DNA of 52,801 nt from Nitrospira sp. (GTDB lineage Bacteria > Nitrospirota > Nitrospiria > Nitrospirales > Nitrospiraceae). Positions 27,026-35,475 of the stretch are shown here, piece after piece. Position 1 is the first letter of the stretch; each line of letters begins with the position of its first letter. The notes under the pieces were generated by a model, which saw nothing but the letters and a program-made list of their open reading frames with translations, was not told the DNA's origin and searched no databases. The translations under genes were made by a program, and so were the position numbers. The DNA lies in assembly GCA_024998685.1 (NCBI GenBank), contig JACOEH010000034.1:1-52801 (forward strand), in the 5' to 3' direction.

Positions 27026-27511
27026 TTAGACTTCTTGGGCACCGATATTCTTGGTTTCCAGCTTGGACAACCATGCGTCCAGATTCTGGCCGCTACGCCG
27101 TTTCCAAACGTCCTGGGTGACATAAATGGGCGCCTGACAGCGGAGGGCCAATGCAATGGCGTCGCTCGGTCTGGAGTCGATAGTACGCACGACTCCTTTG
27201 TTTTCCAGGAAGACGGTCGCATAGTACGTGCTGCTCTTGACGTCCGTGAGGACGGCCCGTTCCATCTTGATACCGAGGTGTTCGCCGAAACTCTTGATGA
27301 GATCGTGGCTCATCGGTCGTGGCGTGGTCGATGTGTCCAGGGCGCGTCTGATGGCTTCCCCCTCCGATGCTCCCACCCACACCATAAAATGTTCCGATGT
27401 GCCGTCGGCTCGGGTCAGCACGATGATCCTGGTATCCGTCGCCGAGTCTTCTACAACTCGATTGACCGTAAGCTGTATCAACGGTTCGGTCGTTTGAGGC
27501 ATGTGCTCCAT
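27026..27511 (-). CDS. bifunctional nuclease domain (DUF151) protein, copy 2
   Basis: The 161-residue protein (start at 27511 or, with GGAG upstream, 27502) contains the DUF151 core: FMVWVGASEGEAIRRALD, RPMSHDLIKSFGEHLGI and DSRPSDAIALALRCQAPIYV. The family is named for RNase and DNase activity reported for a few members; most are uncharacterised. It lies 20 nt after a paralogue, and rplM follows. The C-terminus is charged. Confidence 0.85.
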   Translation of the reverse strand: MEHMPQTTEPLIQLTVNRVVEDSATDTRIIVLTRADGTSEHFMVWVGASEGEAIRRALDTSTTPRPMSHDLIKSFGEHLGIKMERAVLTDVKSSTYYATVFLENKGVVRTIDSRPSDAIALALRCQAPIYVTQDVWKRRSGQNLDAWLSKLETKNIGAQEV

Positions 27512-27531
27512 ACTATAACCAAGATCGTTCG

Positions 27532-27987
27532 TCAGGAGTCCAATTTCCCGAAGTCCTCGGGTTTTAAATTCTCCAGCCACTGGTCGAGTTCTTCCGAGCT
27601 CTGTTTCCGAATCACCGACTCACTCGCAAAAATTGGAGCCTGCGTCCGGAGCGCAAGGGCGATGGCGTCGCTGGGGCGGGAATCGACCGTATACTCCGAA
27701 TCCGCGTAGGTCAAATGCACTTTGGCAAAATAGGTATGCTCATTGAGATCCGTAATCACCACACTAATGACCTTGGCATTAAACGCATCCAAATATGACT
27801 TCATGAAGTCATGGGTCATGGGACGTGGAGGGGCGATATTCTCGATTGCCAAGCTGATCGAGCTGGCTTCCGATTTCCCGACCCAGATGGGCAGCATTTC
27901 CGACTGATCATCATCTCGAAGTATGATGATATACGCATTGTTATAGGGATCAAACATGAGCCCCTTGACTTGCATTTGCGTAATCAT
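27532..27987 (-). CDS. bifunctional nuclease domain (DUF151) protein, copy 1
   Basis: The 151-residue paralogue starts MITQMQVKGLMFDPYNNAYI and has the same core: EMLPIWVGKSEASSISLAIE, RPMTHDFMKSYLDAFNAKV and DSRPSDAIALALRTQAPIFA. The C-terminus (SSEELDQWLENLKPEDFGKL) is acidic, unlike the downstream copy. The conserved SRPSDAIALA segment in both suggests both are active. The pair is probably one transcription unit. Confidence 0.87.
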   Translation of the reverse strand: MITQMQVKGLMFDPYNNAYIIILRDDDQSEMLPIWVGKSEASSISLAIENIAPPRPMTHDFMKSYLDAFNAKVISVVITDLNEHTYFAKVHLTYADSEYTVDSRPSDAIALALRTQAPIFASESVIRKQSSEELDQWLENLKPEDFGKLDS

Positions 27988-28155
27988 CTCCGAACTGAGC
28001 CTCTCTTAACCCTTTAAGAGTTTATAAGAGTTTCATTGAACAATAAAACATGACACCCTAGCACTTTTGGATTTGTGGTGTCAACGAACCCTGCGACAAT
28101 CCAGGGGAAAACTTGAAGAACGCTCGCTAAAAACTCTCCCGGAAGGAATGCGCGA

Positions 28156-28437
28156 TCAGCTGGTCGGCGAACGATAGTTTTCGGCAACCTTGGACGAATC
28201 GACCTGTTCCCCTAATTTCAAGAATGCCTTCATCTGCTTGCGAACGAGTTCACGGCCGCTTTCATCGCCGAGATTGACTTGGTATTCATTGATGACCATC
28301 ACGCGCATGCCTTCCCATTTCTTCCAGCAGTCGGCGCAGACCTTGCTTTTGACTTCCGATTCAAGCTTGCCGAGAAACAATGGAGCGGTGATCGCTTCGC
28401 CGGTTTGTCCGCATGTCACGCAAGAAACTTCTGCCAT
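28156..28437 (-). CDS. YggX-like Fe(2+)-trafficking family protein with two CxxC pairs
   Basis: This 93-residue protein has WKKWEGMRVMVINEYQVNLG followed by ESGRELVRKQMKAFLKLGEQ. These align with the WxxWxxxxxxLINExxLN core and C-terminal helix of YggX proteins, which affect iron handling and oxidative damage. The N-terminus differs from YggX by carrying CVTC and CADC, a possible zinc ribbon or iron site. It is upstream of the DUF151 pair on the same strand, separated by 168 nt. Confidence 0.7.
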   Translation of the reverse strand: MAEVSCVTCGQTGEAITAPLFLGKLESEVKSKVCADCWKKWEGMRVMVINEYQVNLGDESGRELVRKQMKAFLKLGEQVDSSKVAENYRSPTS

Positions 28438-28755
28438 ATCTCAAGCGCTCCTTTTTTCGATGTTATGCAGGTGAATAATTAAGGGCTGAAATCCAGACCT
28501 TATTGACCAGCATTCTATCAGAGATGTTCTGATGAAGGAAAGATCGGTTCACGCCCATGATCTTTGCACCTTGAACCTATACGAAAATCGAACAGTAATT
28601 CTGCTGTCCGGTCTAATCCGAAACGGACGATCCTCTCGCAGTATTTGTTCCCTCGCGGTCCGCAACCGCACAACTTCGACTCTCAAACAGATGCCAGCAG
28701 GAACGACGCTCGTCGATCGGAGATCCCGTCGATGGGTGGGAAAGGAAGGTGAATC
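28438..28755 (+). other. 318-nt intergenic region, no gene supported
   Basis: It lies between divergent genes. Short plus-strand ORFs (28532, 28564) lack ribosome-binding sites and recognisable sequence. No clear promoter pair was found. Confidence 0.45.
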
Positions 28756-28953
28756 ATGCAGCTCATGATGACGCTTTGCTCATGGCTTCCTGGGCTCATG
28801 GTCCTCAGTGCGCTTGTGTCTGCCGGCGTAATTCCGGCTGATGTCAGACCGGACGAAGGTGAAGCTCTCACGTATTTCGGGAAGGTGTGCGATCTCAAAA
28901 AACCAACTGACTGTAGGGATTGCGCACTGTTGAAGAATGGCGAACGAACATGA
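28756..28953 (+). CDS. small putative secreted protein
   Basis: The 65-residue ORF has a good ribosome-binding site (GGAAGGTG, six bases before the ATG) and a hydrophobic N-terminus (LPGLMVLSALVSAGVIPA) that could be a signal peptide. The remainder holds three cysteines (VCDL, DCRDC), as in small exported metal- or redox-active proteins. No family was recognised. Confidence 0.45.
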   Translation: MQLMMTLCSWLPGLMVLSALVSAGVIPADVRPDEGEALTYFGKVCDLKKPTDCRDCALLKNGERT

Positions 28954-29053
28954 AGTGGACTGTGCGAAGCAGAGAAAATAAGGGGTCGGCTACCTGTTTT
29001 GGTCTCATGGGTAGCGTAGATTTCTTGGTAGACGTCTAACGCGGCGGTGCAAT

Positions 29054-29623
29054 TTATAGCTTGTACATGACATCGGTACGCAGCACATATTTCTGTCCAC
29101 TTTGCACGATAGCTCCTTCGTGCCAGATGGAGTGGAAGAACACCAACGCCGCTCCTATTGTTGGCTTCACGGTCAAGTAAGGACATCTTCGAGCGACCTG
29201 TTCCATGTCTGCAAAGAATCGTGTTTCTCCTCCTGTCATGTCGTCGTTCAGATAAATCAAGAATGTCACCTCACTCTTCTCGTGGGTTTCAAGCGACATG
29301 TACGATCCATCCCGATGAGGCTGGAAGGTCTGTCCTGGGCGATAGCGGTAAAATCGCCAACGTTCGTTGAACCCGACCAGGCGACGACTTTCGGCCACCT
29401 GTGGTAGCCATGGCGCTGCTCGGCAAAACAACGTGTCTGCCAAAGATTTATCGTCGACCAGGAGGCGTTCATTGTTTCTGATACCCTCGGCCACGACACC
29501 ACCGACTGTCCCAATTTCATAGGTGAGGCCTTCGCTCCGACGGATCAGTGCCACGCACTCGTCGCTCGTTAAAAACTTGTGTAGGACGAATACCTTATCG
29601 GAATCCAATTCTTCCTTAATCAT
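29054..29623 (-). CDS. 2-oxoglutarate/Fe(II)-dependent oxygenase (prolyl 4-hydroxylase-like)
   Basis: The 189-residue protein carries the iron-binding HxD in FQPHRDGSY, the distal His in SIWHEGAIV, and the Lys or Arg expected to bind 2-oxoglutarate in GQKYVLRTDVMY. FLIYLNDDMTGGETRFF is typical of the prolyl-hydroxylase-like subfamily. The substrate, protein or small molecule, cannot be read. It is a lone gene with no neighbouring partner. Confidence 0.88.
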   Translation of the reverse strand: MIKEELDSDKVFVLHKFLTSDECVALIRRSEGLTYEIGTVGGVVAEGIRNNERLLVDDKSLADTLFCRAAPWLPQVAESRRLVGFNERWRFYRYRPGQTFQPHRDGSYMSLETHEKSEVTFLIYLNDDMTGGETRFFADMEQVARRCPYLTVKPTIGAALVFFHSIWHEGAIVQSGQKYVLRTDVMYKL

Positions 29624-29913
29624 GAGTGGTCTCTGCGGCCTGCTCTGTGAATGCGGTATAGCAACTGCAACATTACCGCAGCTTGTAGAATCGTCAAATG
29701 GAATCGGGTCTTCAGGTCTCCGGCGAAAAAACGTCCGGCAGGGATTCTCTCGTCATTCATTCCTGCAATGGGAGGGCATGGAATGCCGCAATGTATACAC
29801 GAATAGCCGGAATCTGTTTCGAGCGACTTGCCGGCGGGGACGGGATAGTTGCCGATTGACCCTCTGACGGTGGCATGCTAGAAACACATCCGCTGACGAG
29901 AGCAAGTGTGTAT

Positions 29914-30000
29914 GCCCGGATGGCGGAACTGGCAGACGCGCCGGACTCAAAATCCGGTTCTCGCAAGAGAGTGGGAGTTCGACCCTCCCTCCGGGCACCA
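29914..30000 (+). tRNA. tRNA-Leu (anticodon CAA)
   Basis: The acceptor stem GCCCGGA pairs with TCCGGGC and the CCA end is encoded. The anticodon stem CCGGA/TCCGG encloses the loop CTCAAAA, giving anticodon CAA. A long variable arm (TTCTCGCAAGAGA region) marks a class II tRNA, and the T arm is GGGAGTTCGACCCTCCC. It reads UUG codons. Confidence 0.97.
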
Positions 30001-30301
30001 AACATAACACTTAGGCGCATTTATTTGCTTTCGGAGGGGATACGACCGTTTGTGGGTTTTCTGATTGAAACGAAGATGAGACAGAAGAGGAGTCGTTAAC
30101 ATCGTTAAGAGGGACAATTGAAAGAGGGGACAACTGATCCAATTCTGCGACCCTCTTGACAGCGCCGTGCTATTAGCCTAGATTCTGCTATGTTTCTCAA
30201 TTGTATATGCATATGAAAAATCTTATTTGAAGACGGCAATCAACGAATACTTCAGCATGCTCGTTGGAATGTATGTCCACCTAATTTTAAGGAGGCAGCA
30301 C
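30001..30301 (+). other. 301-nt intergenic region upstream of a secreted protein
   Basis: No gene is supported. It contains the promoter listed at 30156 and an A/T-rich leader of about 110 nt (CAATTGTATATGCATATG region) before the ribosome-binding site AAGGAGG at 30290. Confidence 0.5.
30156..30184 (+). promoter_or_regulatory. candidate sigma70-type promoter
   Basis: A perfect TTGACA at 30156 and TAGATT at 30179 are 17 nt apart. They would drive the secreted protein at 30302 with a leader of roughly 110 nt. Confidence 0.55.
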
Positions 30302-31069
30302 ATGCGTAAAGTGTTGGCACTGGGAGCCGCCATGATGCTCATCGGCTCCATGAATATTGCAGTGGCTCAAGAGCGACTCCAGCAGTCATCTGGTGGGTCC
30401 GCAATGGGTGTGGGGACAGGTGTTGGTGACGTGTCCGGGAATGCCAATCGCGTCCAAACGTTTGATCGCAATGCATTCCTTGAACGCCTCTCTCTACCTG
30501 AGACGATCTACGGTCGTGTGCTGGCTATCGATTTTCCAGCGGGGAAAATGCTTCTGGAGACCGGTGGAAGCTCGCATGATGAAGGTCGTGCGGGAAGCGG
30601 AGCGATGAGCTCGCTGGCCGTCTACTTCGACGAAAGAACCAGCTTGGATCAGATTAAGGTGTTAAATAACGGCGATGATATTTCTCTCCAAGTGATTGAA
30701 GCGACGTCGCCCAATCAACAGTATGGCACAGGCCGAAAAATTGTTCGCGAGGTGTACTTGCTGCGAGGCAACGAAAAACTCGCCGGATTTGGCGGCTTAG
30801 GGCAGCGACCGAATCCCTCGACCGAGCGGGCTATTGTGACAACAAGCAGCACGACGACAGGTGGGGTGGCAGGATCAGTGCTGCCCGGCAAGATCACCGG
30901 AACCGTGGATACCACTATCGGTGAATTCACCGGTGCCGCTCCTTGTTGGAATTGCGAACCGCAGCCGGGATGGGGATATCAGACCGTGGCTCCGGAAACG
31001 AAGGTTCCCAATAAATCTGACTATGGGTCCGACGCATCGAAGCCGAATTTGATTAAGGGGTTCAACTGA
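30302..31069 (+). CDS. hypothetical secreted protein
   Basis: The 255-residue protein begins with a signal peptide (MRKVLALGAAMMLIGSMNIA, cleavage likely after VAQ). AAGGAGG stands just before the ATG. The middle (LPETIYGRVLAIDFPAGKML, then SSLAVYFDERTSLDQIKVLN) resembles a small beta-barrel-like domain of unknown function. The C-terminal third is Thr/Ser/Gly-rich and disordered, with APCWNCEPQPGWGY as a local CxxC. It is monocistronic, between a promoter and a strong terminator. The family was not recognised. Confidence 0.75.
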   Translation: MRKVLALGAAMMLIGSMNIAVAQERLQQSSGGSAMGVGTGVGDVSGNANRVQTFDRNAFLERLSLPETIYGRVLAIDFPAGKMLLETGGSSHDEGRAGSGAMSSLAVYFDERTSLDQIKVLNNGDDISLQVIEATSPNQQYGTGRKIVREVYLLRGNEKLAGFGGLGQRPNPSTERAIVTTSSTTTGGVAGSVLPGKITGTVDTTIGEFTGAAPCWNCEPQPGWGYQTVAPETKVPNKSDYGSDASKPNLIKGFN

Positions 31070-31094
31070 ACTGTTCTGAGGTTGAGTGTTAATG

Positions 31095-31122
31095 AAAGGG
31101 GCAGCCTTCCGCTGCCCCTTTT
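31095..31122 (+). terminator. rho-independent terminator
   Basis: GGGGCAG and CTGCCCC form a perfect stem extended by A/T pairs and followed by TTTT. It lies 26 nt after the secreted-protein gene. Confidence 0.85.
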
Positions 31123-31194
31123 CCATTGGGCTGGTGCACGGCTGCTCCCTGATAGTCTCGCGATACAACCGCCTTTTTCTTCTCTCGAATTGAC

Positions 31195-31458
31195 ATGATG
31201 AACGACCATCAAAGCTTGCCGGATACGCCGGTGACCGAACTGGATCTTCGCGGAGTAATTTGCCCCTACAACTTCGTGAAGACGAAACTCAAACTGGAAA
31301 CACTGAAGCAGGGACAGGTGCTGTCGGTGCTTCTTGATGAGGGAGACCCCATCCGCAATGTTCCTCGTAGCGTCGAGAACGAAGGCCATACGGTCTTATC
31401 GCAGGAACGAGTCGACCAGGCTTATCGTGTCTTGATCCGTCGAGAGGAGAACGACTGA
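31195..31458 (+). CDS. TusA-family sulfurtransferase
   Basis: This 87-residue protein carries LDLRGVICPYNFVKTKLKLE, with the single conserved Cys of the CPxPxxxxK family (here CPYNFVKTK, so the second Pro is changed). VLLDEGDPIRNVPRSVENEG is the usual second half. TusA-like proteins shuttle persulfide sulfur. The change from the CPxP motif makes the exact donor or acceptor uncertain. Its 3' end overlaps the convergent RsmI-like gene by 37 nt. Two adjacent Met codons could start it. Confidence 0.82.
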   Translation: MMNDHQSLPDTPVTELDLRGVICPYNFVKTKLKLETLKQGQVLSVLLDEGDPIRNVPRSVENEGHTVLSQERVDQAYRVLIRREEND

Positions 31459-32225
31459 GCACGGCGCACGCCTTGGTCACCCCATTCTGCCTCATCTCTT
31501 CCTGCAAGAATGAGCGTCACCTCTCGCCCATGACCAGGGGGTAGTTGCTCGCGTATCTCACAAGCGGTCCCGCGAATGATGTGCTCTGCCGGTCTTGTTA
31601 GGTCGTAAGCAACAGCCACCGAGCGCCGAGGAGAGATATTCTCAAGGATTTTGAGTATGCGCGCAACCACTGACCCGGCGCAGAAGGCAACAGTTGGGCC
31701 GTTCCTCCTCAGGGAATCGTTAAGGTATTGGGCGATGCGTGAAGAGGCGCTCGGCAGATGTCCAAGAAAATAGAAGGAATCGCAAGAGAACCCCGCGACA
31801 GTCAGAGCCGCGATAATTGCAGAAGGACCGGGTACTGGAACGACCCGGATATTATGTGCATGGGCGGCCGCTACGAGAAAATGGCCGGGATCGGCAATGA
31901 GAGGGGATCCACAATCGGACACGAACGCGACATCATGTCCTTGCTGTAACCGGTATAAAAGAACCGCTGCTTTCTCCCTAAGATTTCTGGGCCCGTAACT
32001 CGTCACTGTTGCTTGAATGCCGTGATGCATAAGGAGTTCTTGGGTCACATTCGGAACTTCAGAAGCCAGAATGTCGACTTCACGGAGGATTCGAATGGCA
32101 CGCAGCGTCACATCGTCAGGATGTCCGATGGAGACCGCCACCATATAGAGCGTTCCTTTCCGATTGAGTGGACTGACAGAAGTCCTTGAAGCTTCTGCGT
32201 TTTGTTGACTCCGTTTGGTCGGCAT
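31422..32225 (-). CDS. RsmI-like SAM-dependent methyltransferase, divergent
   Basis: The 267-residue tetrapyrrole-methylase-fold protein aligns with RsmI (16S rRNA cytidine 2'-O-methyltransferase) but is divergent. Canonical TPIGN reads VSIGH, the AEDTR segment reads ASEVP, and VSDAGTPGISDPG reads VSDCGSPLIADPG. Conserved VPGPSAIIAALTVAG and FYFLGHLPS remain. It may be a paralogue with a different target rather than true RsmI. Its first codons overlap the promoter of the divergent heme run, so the true start may be downstream. Confidence 0.75.
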   Translation of the reverse strand: MPTKRSQQNAEASRTSVSPLNRKGTLYMVAVSIGHPDDVTLRAIRILREVDILASEVPNVTQELLMHHGIQATVTSYGPRNLREKAAVLLYRLQQGHDVAFVSDCGSPLIADPGHFLVAAAHAHNIRVVPVPGPSAIIAALTVAGFSCDSFYFLGHLPSASSRIAQYLNDSLRRNGPTVAFCAGSVVARILKILENISPRRSVAVAYDLTRPAEHIIRGTACEIREQLPPGHGREVTLILAGRDEAEWGDQGVRRAQSFSSRRIKTR

Positions 32226-32234
32226 CGATATAAT
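32205..32234 (+). promoter_or_regulatory. strong candidate promoter of the heme gene run
   Basis: TTGACT at 32205 and a perfect TATAAT at 32229 are 18 nt apart, about 50 nt before the ccsA/hemX-like start. It lies inside the first codons of the divergent RsmI-like gene. Confidence 0.6.
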
Positions 32235-32284
32235 TTCCCACTTATTTCATTGGCGTTCAGTCCTTAGACACCTGGGTGTTCCCG

Positions 32285-33088
32285 ATGGCAGCCGTCTGTT
32301 TCATGATCACGCTGGTCTTGTACATCGTGGCCACGGTGTCTTTTCTTTCCTATTCGCTGCGACGCTCAGAAGCCTTGTCCCAGGTATCGTTAGGGCTTAC
32401 AGCCGTGGGCTTTGCCTCCCACACTTTCGTCCTTGGGGCAAGAATGTTTGCCGCCTCATCATCGGCATCGCCCAGTTTTTCCGACGCGCTATCCTTTTTC
32501 GCTTGGATGATCATTCTCGTACTTCTGATAGTCGAGCTCCGTCATCGGATTCATGTGCTTGGGTCCTTTATGGTGCCCTTGGCCTTGGTTTCCCTAGTCT
32601 CCGCTGCTGCCCTTCCGGACACAGAGCCCACACTCCAGCCGGTGTTCAAGACCTTGTGGTTTCATGTCACACTCAGCATGCTGGGCGCTGTTGGATTTAC
32701 CGTTGCCTTTGTCGCGGGTGTGATGTACCTGATCCAGGATCGATTCCTCAAGTCGAAACAGTTCAACGTTCTCTATAGCAAGCTTCCTGCGCTCGACTTT
32801 CTCGATCATCTCAATCAACAATCCATCGTGGTGGGGTTTCCTTTGCTTACGCTGGGAATCGTGACGGGAGCCATCTCGGCCCAATTTGCACGCGGATCCT
32901 ATGTAAGTTGGAATCCCGAGCAAATCTGGGCGCTCGTCACCTGGCTTTTCTATTTCATCGTCTTGCTCGGAAGACTGACCATAGGATGGAGGGCTAAACG
33001 CGCGGCCTATCTCACCGTCATCGGATTTGCTTGCGTGATCCTCACGTTGGTGGGCGTCGTCCTGAAAGGACATAGCGCGTTGTCATAA
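32285..33088 (+). CDS. CcsA/HemX-like cytochrome c assembly membrane protein
   Basis: About 267 residues with roughly eight hydrophobic segments (start ATG 32285; an in-frame GTG at 32276 is also possible). HTFVLGARMF and the Trp-containing SFFAWMIILV, then FHVTLSMLGAVGFTVAFVAG and LNQQSIVVGFPLLTLGIVTG, match the cytochrome c assembly (CcsA/CcmC) family. The HemX subgroup is often upstream of hemA, as here, and is thought to influence heme or HemA. Its stop is 18 nt before hemA. Confidence 0.85.
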   Translation: MAAVCFMITLVLYIVATVSFLSYSLRRSEALSQVSLGLTAVGFASHTFVLGARMFAASSSASPSFSDALSFFAWMIILVLLIVELRHRIHVLGSFMVPLALVSLVSAAALPDTEPTLQPVFKTLWFHVTLSMLGAVGFTVAFVAGVMYLIQDRFLKSKQFNVLYSKLPALDFLDHLNQQSIVVGFPLLTLGIVTGAISAQFARGSYVSWNPEQIWALVTWLFYFIVLLGRLTIGWRAKRAAYLTVIGFACVILTLVGVVLKGHSALS

Positions 33089-33106
33089 CATGCGTCTGAT
33101 AGTCCC

Positions 33107-34498
33107 ATGCATTTGATTGTCGTAGGGTTAAGTCACAAGACGGCTCCTGTCGAGATCCGAGAGAGGGTGGCGGTTCCAGAAAGCCGCCTTGGTGAGGCCC
33201 TCACCCGTCTGTGTTCGTATCCCGGTGTCAAGGAAGGCATCCTCCTCTCGACCTGTAATCGAGTCGAGGTCTACTCGGTTGTCGACGACATTGAAACCGG
33301 ATATGGACGTATCCAAGAATTTCTAGCCGACACACATCTGTCGTTGTCTTCCGAACAGTTGACACCGCATCTCTATTGGCATACCGGAGATCGAGCGATT
33401 GGTCACTTGTTCAGAGTCGCAGCCAGTCTTGATTCAATGATTATCGGGGAATCTCAAATCCTGGGACAACTGAAAAGTTCGTTTGAAGTGGCGCTGGCCC
33501 ATAAGACGACCGGCGTCATCATGAACAAGGTGGTCAAGAAAGCCATTTCAGTAGCCAAGCGGGTGCGGACCGAAACGAAAATTTCAGAAATGGCGGTGTC
33601 GGTCAGCTATGCCGCTGTTGAGCTGGCAAAGAAGATTTTTTCGAATCTGCACGAGAAGACGGTGTTGTTGGTCGGTGCCGGGGAAATGGCGAAGTTGGCC
33701 GCGCGCCATTTGATCGCTCATGGTGTGAGACATGTCCGCATCACCACGAGAACTCCACAGCATGCGGTTGATCTCGCCGCCAAGTTCGGCGGCACGGCGG
33801 TCCCATTCGATCAGTTCAAGGATGACATGGCTTCGGCGGATATTGTTCTGGTCTCCACCGGGGCGGCACACTATCTGGTCGGCGCAGAAGATGTGCATCG
33901 GGCAGTCGAAGAGCGTATGAACCGTCCGATGTTCTTGATCGATATTTCGGTTCCGCGAAACATCGATCCGGCCGTTCGTCATGTCGACAATGCGTTTCTC
34001 TTCGACATCGATGATCTGAAACATCGAGTTGAACAGAACCGAGCTGAGCGAGTGCAGGAGGCGGAGAAAGCCGAGAGGATGGTTCTGGAAGAAGTGACCA
34101 CCATGCTGGATTGGATGAAATCCTTAGAGGTCACTCCGACGATCGTTGCGCTCAAGAGCCGCGTCGACGACATGAAGCGGACGGAGGTCGACAAAGTGCT
34201 CGCGAGATTGCCGCATTTGTCCCCTCAGGATCGCGAACTGGTCGAAGGCCTCGCCTCTTCGATTGTCAACAAATTGATTCATCGCACGATGGTCACCCTC
34301 AAGGCCGAAGTCAACTCCTCGAGCGGTCCTGCGTTTGTCGAAGCGGCGCGCCGTTTTTTTTCTCTCGACCGGGAATCTCCGTCCGTTCAACCGATCGAGG
34401 CGTATACGGAATCGCCGCGTTATCATACCGAGACCTCCGCGGAGTCGAGCGCCGACGATCCGGCTCCGGAAACGTCAATCCATCAACGAGCCCGCTGA
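33107..34498 (+). CDS. hemA: glutamyl-tRNA reductase
   Basis: This 463-residue NADPH enzyme performs the first committed step of C5-pathway tetrapyrrole synthesis. The catalytic cysteine is Cys50 in LSTCNRVEVYSV. VAASLDSMIIGESQILGQLK and the Rossmann motif VLLVGAGEMAKLAARHL follow. The dimerisation region near the C-terminus (VNKLIHRTMVTLKAE) ends in an extra charged tail of about 50 residues. HemC begins 27 nt later. Confidence 0.97.
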   Translation: MHLIVVGLSHKTAPVEIRERVAVPESRLGEALTRLCSYPGVKEGILLSTCNRVEVYSVVDDIETGYGRIQEFLADTHLSLSSEQLTPHLYWHTGDRAIGHLFRVAASLDSMIIGESQILGQLKSSFEVALAHKTTGVIMNKVVKKAISVAKRVRTETKISEMAVSVSYAAVELAKKIFSNLHEKTVLLVGAGEMAKLAARHLIAHGVRHVRITTRTPQHAVDLAAKFGGTAVPFDQFKDDMASADIVLVSTGAAHYLVGAEDVHRAVEERMNRPMFLIDISVPRNIDPAVRHVDNAFLFDIDDLKHRVEQNRAERVQEAEKAERMVLEEVTTMLDWMKSLEVTPTIVALKSRVDDMKRTEVDKVLARLPHLSPQDRELVEGLASSIVNKLIHRTMVTLKAEVNSSSGPAFVEAARRFFSLDRESPSVQPIEAYTESPRYHTETSAESSADDPAPETSIHQRAR

Positions 34499-34525
34499 TC
34501 GGCGGGTAACGAAACGAGTCTCAAC

Positions 34526-35473
34526 GTGTCGATACAGAACGGTCACCGCTCAACCTTGGTGCTTGGGACAAGAGGGAGCAAATTGGCACTCTGTCAAAGT
34601 GAATGGTTCCAATCCAAGGTTCATGAGGTCGTGCCCGAGGTCCGGGTGGCCCTCAAAAAGATTCAGACGTCCGGCGACAAGATCGTCGACGTGCCGTTGG
34701 CAAAAATCGGCGGGAAAGGTTTGTTCGTCAAGGAAATCGAGGATGCGTTGCTCGCCGGTGAGATCGATTTCGCGGTGCACAGTATGAAGGATGTTCCAGC
34801 GCAATTGCCCGACGGACTCGAAATTCTCTGTGTGCCTCAGCGCGAGGATGCCCGTGATGCTTTGATCAGTCGCGAAGGGTGCTCGTTTCAGGATCTTCCA
34901 TTCGGAGCCAACATCGGCACTGCAAGTCTTCGCCGCCAGGCGCAGCTGTTACAGGTCAGGCCTGATTTAAAAATCTCGATGCTGCGCGGCAACTTGGATA
35001 CGCGACTGAGAAAACTCAAAGAGGGACAATTCGATGCCATCGTCTTGGCGGCTGCGGGTCTGCATCGGTTGGGATGGTCTCAGACCATCACAGAATATCT
35101 TCCGCTCATTCTCAGTTTGCCTGCGATCGGACAGGGAGCCCTTGGTATCGAAGGTCGAACCGATGATACATTCGTTCGTTCTGTCTTATTCCGACTCGAT
35201 CATCAGATAACCCATACGACGGTCACGGCGGAGCGGGCTTTCTTGCACCGCCTGGAGGGAGGCTGTCAGGTACCCATTGCAGCTCACGCAACCCTGTCCG
35301 GTGAGCAGCTGGTATTGGATGGTCTTGTCTCGAGTGTCGATGGGAAGACCGTCATTCGCGATCAGATCGAAGGGACATCCGAGCAGGCTCATACGCTGGG
35401 GGTTCAGTTGGCTGAACGACTGTTGGCTCGGGGAGGGGACAAAATTCTCCGAGAGATTTACGGATCAGCGTGA
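34526..35473 (+). CDS. hemC: hydroxymethylbilane synthase (porphobilinogen deaminase)
   Basis: The 315-residue enzyme polymerises four porphobilinogens. It uses a GTG start at 34526. LGTRGSKLALCQSEW, HSMKDVPAQLPDGLE and LRRQAQLL are family signatures. Cys247 in LEGGCQVPIAAHA should carry the dipyrromethane cofactor. It overlaps the next gene's possible GTG start. Confidence 0.97.
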   Translation: MSIQNGHRSTLVLGTRGSKLALCQSEWFQSKVHEVVPEVRVALKKIQTSGDKIVDVPLAKIGGKGLFVKEIEDALLAGEIDFAVHSMKDVPAQLPDGLEILCVPQREDARDALISREGCSFQDLPFGANIGTASLRRQAQLLQVRPDLKISMLRGNLDTRLRKLKEGQFDAIVLAAAGLHRLGWSQTITEYLPLILSLPAIGQGALGIEGRTDDTFVRSVLFRLDHQITHTTVTAERAFLHRLEGGCQVPIAAHATLSGEQLVLDGLVSSVDGKTVIRDQIEGTSEQAHTLGVQLAERLLARGGDKILREIYGSA

Positions 35474-35475
35474 AC

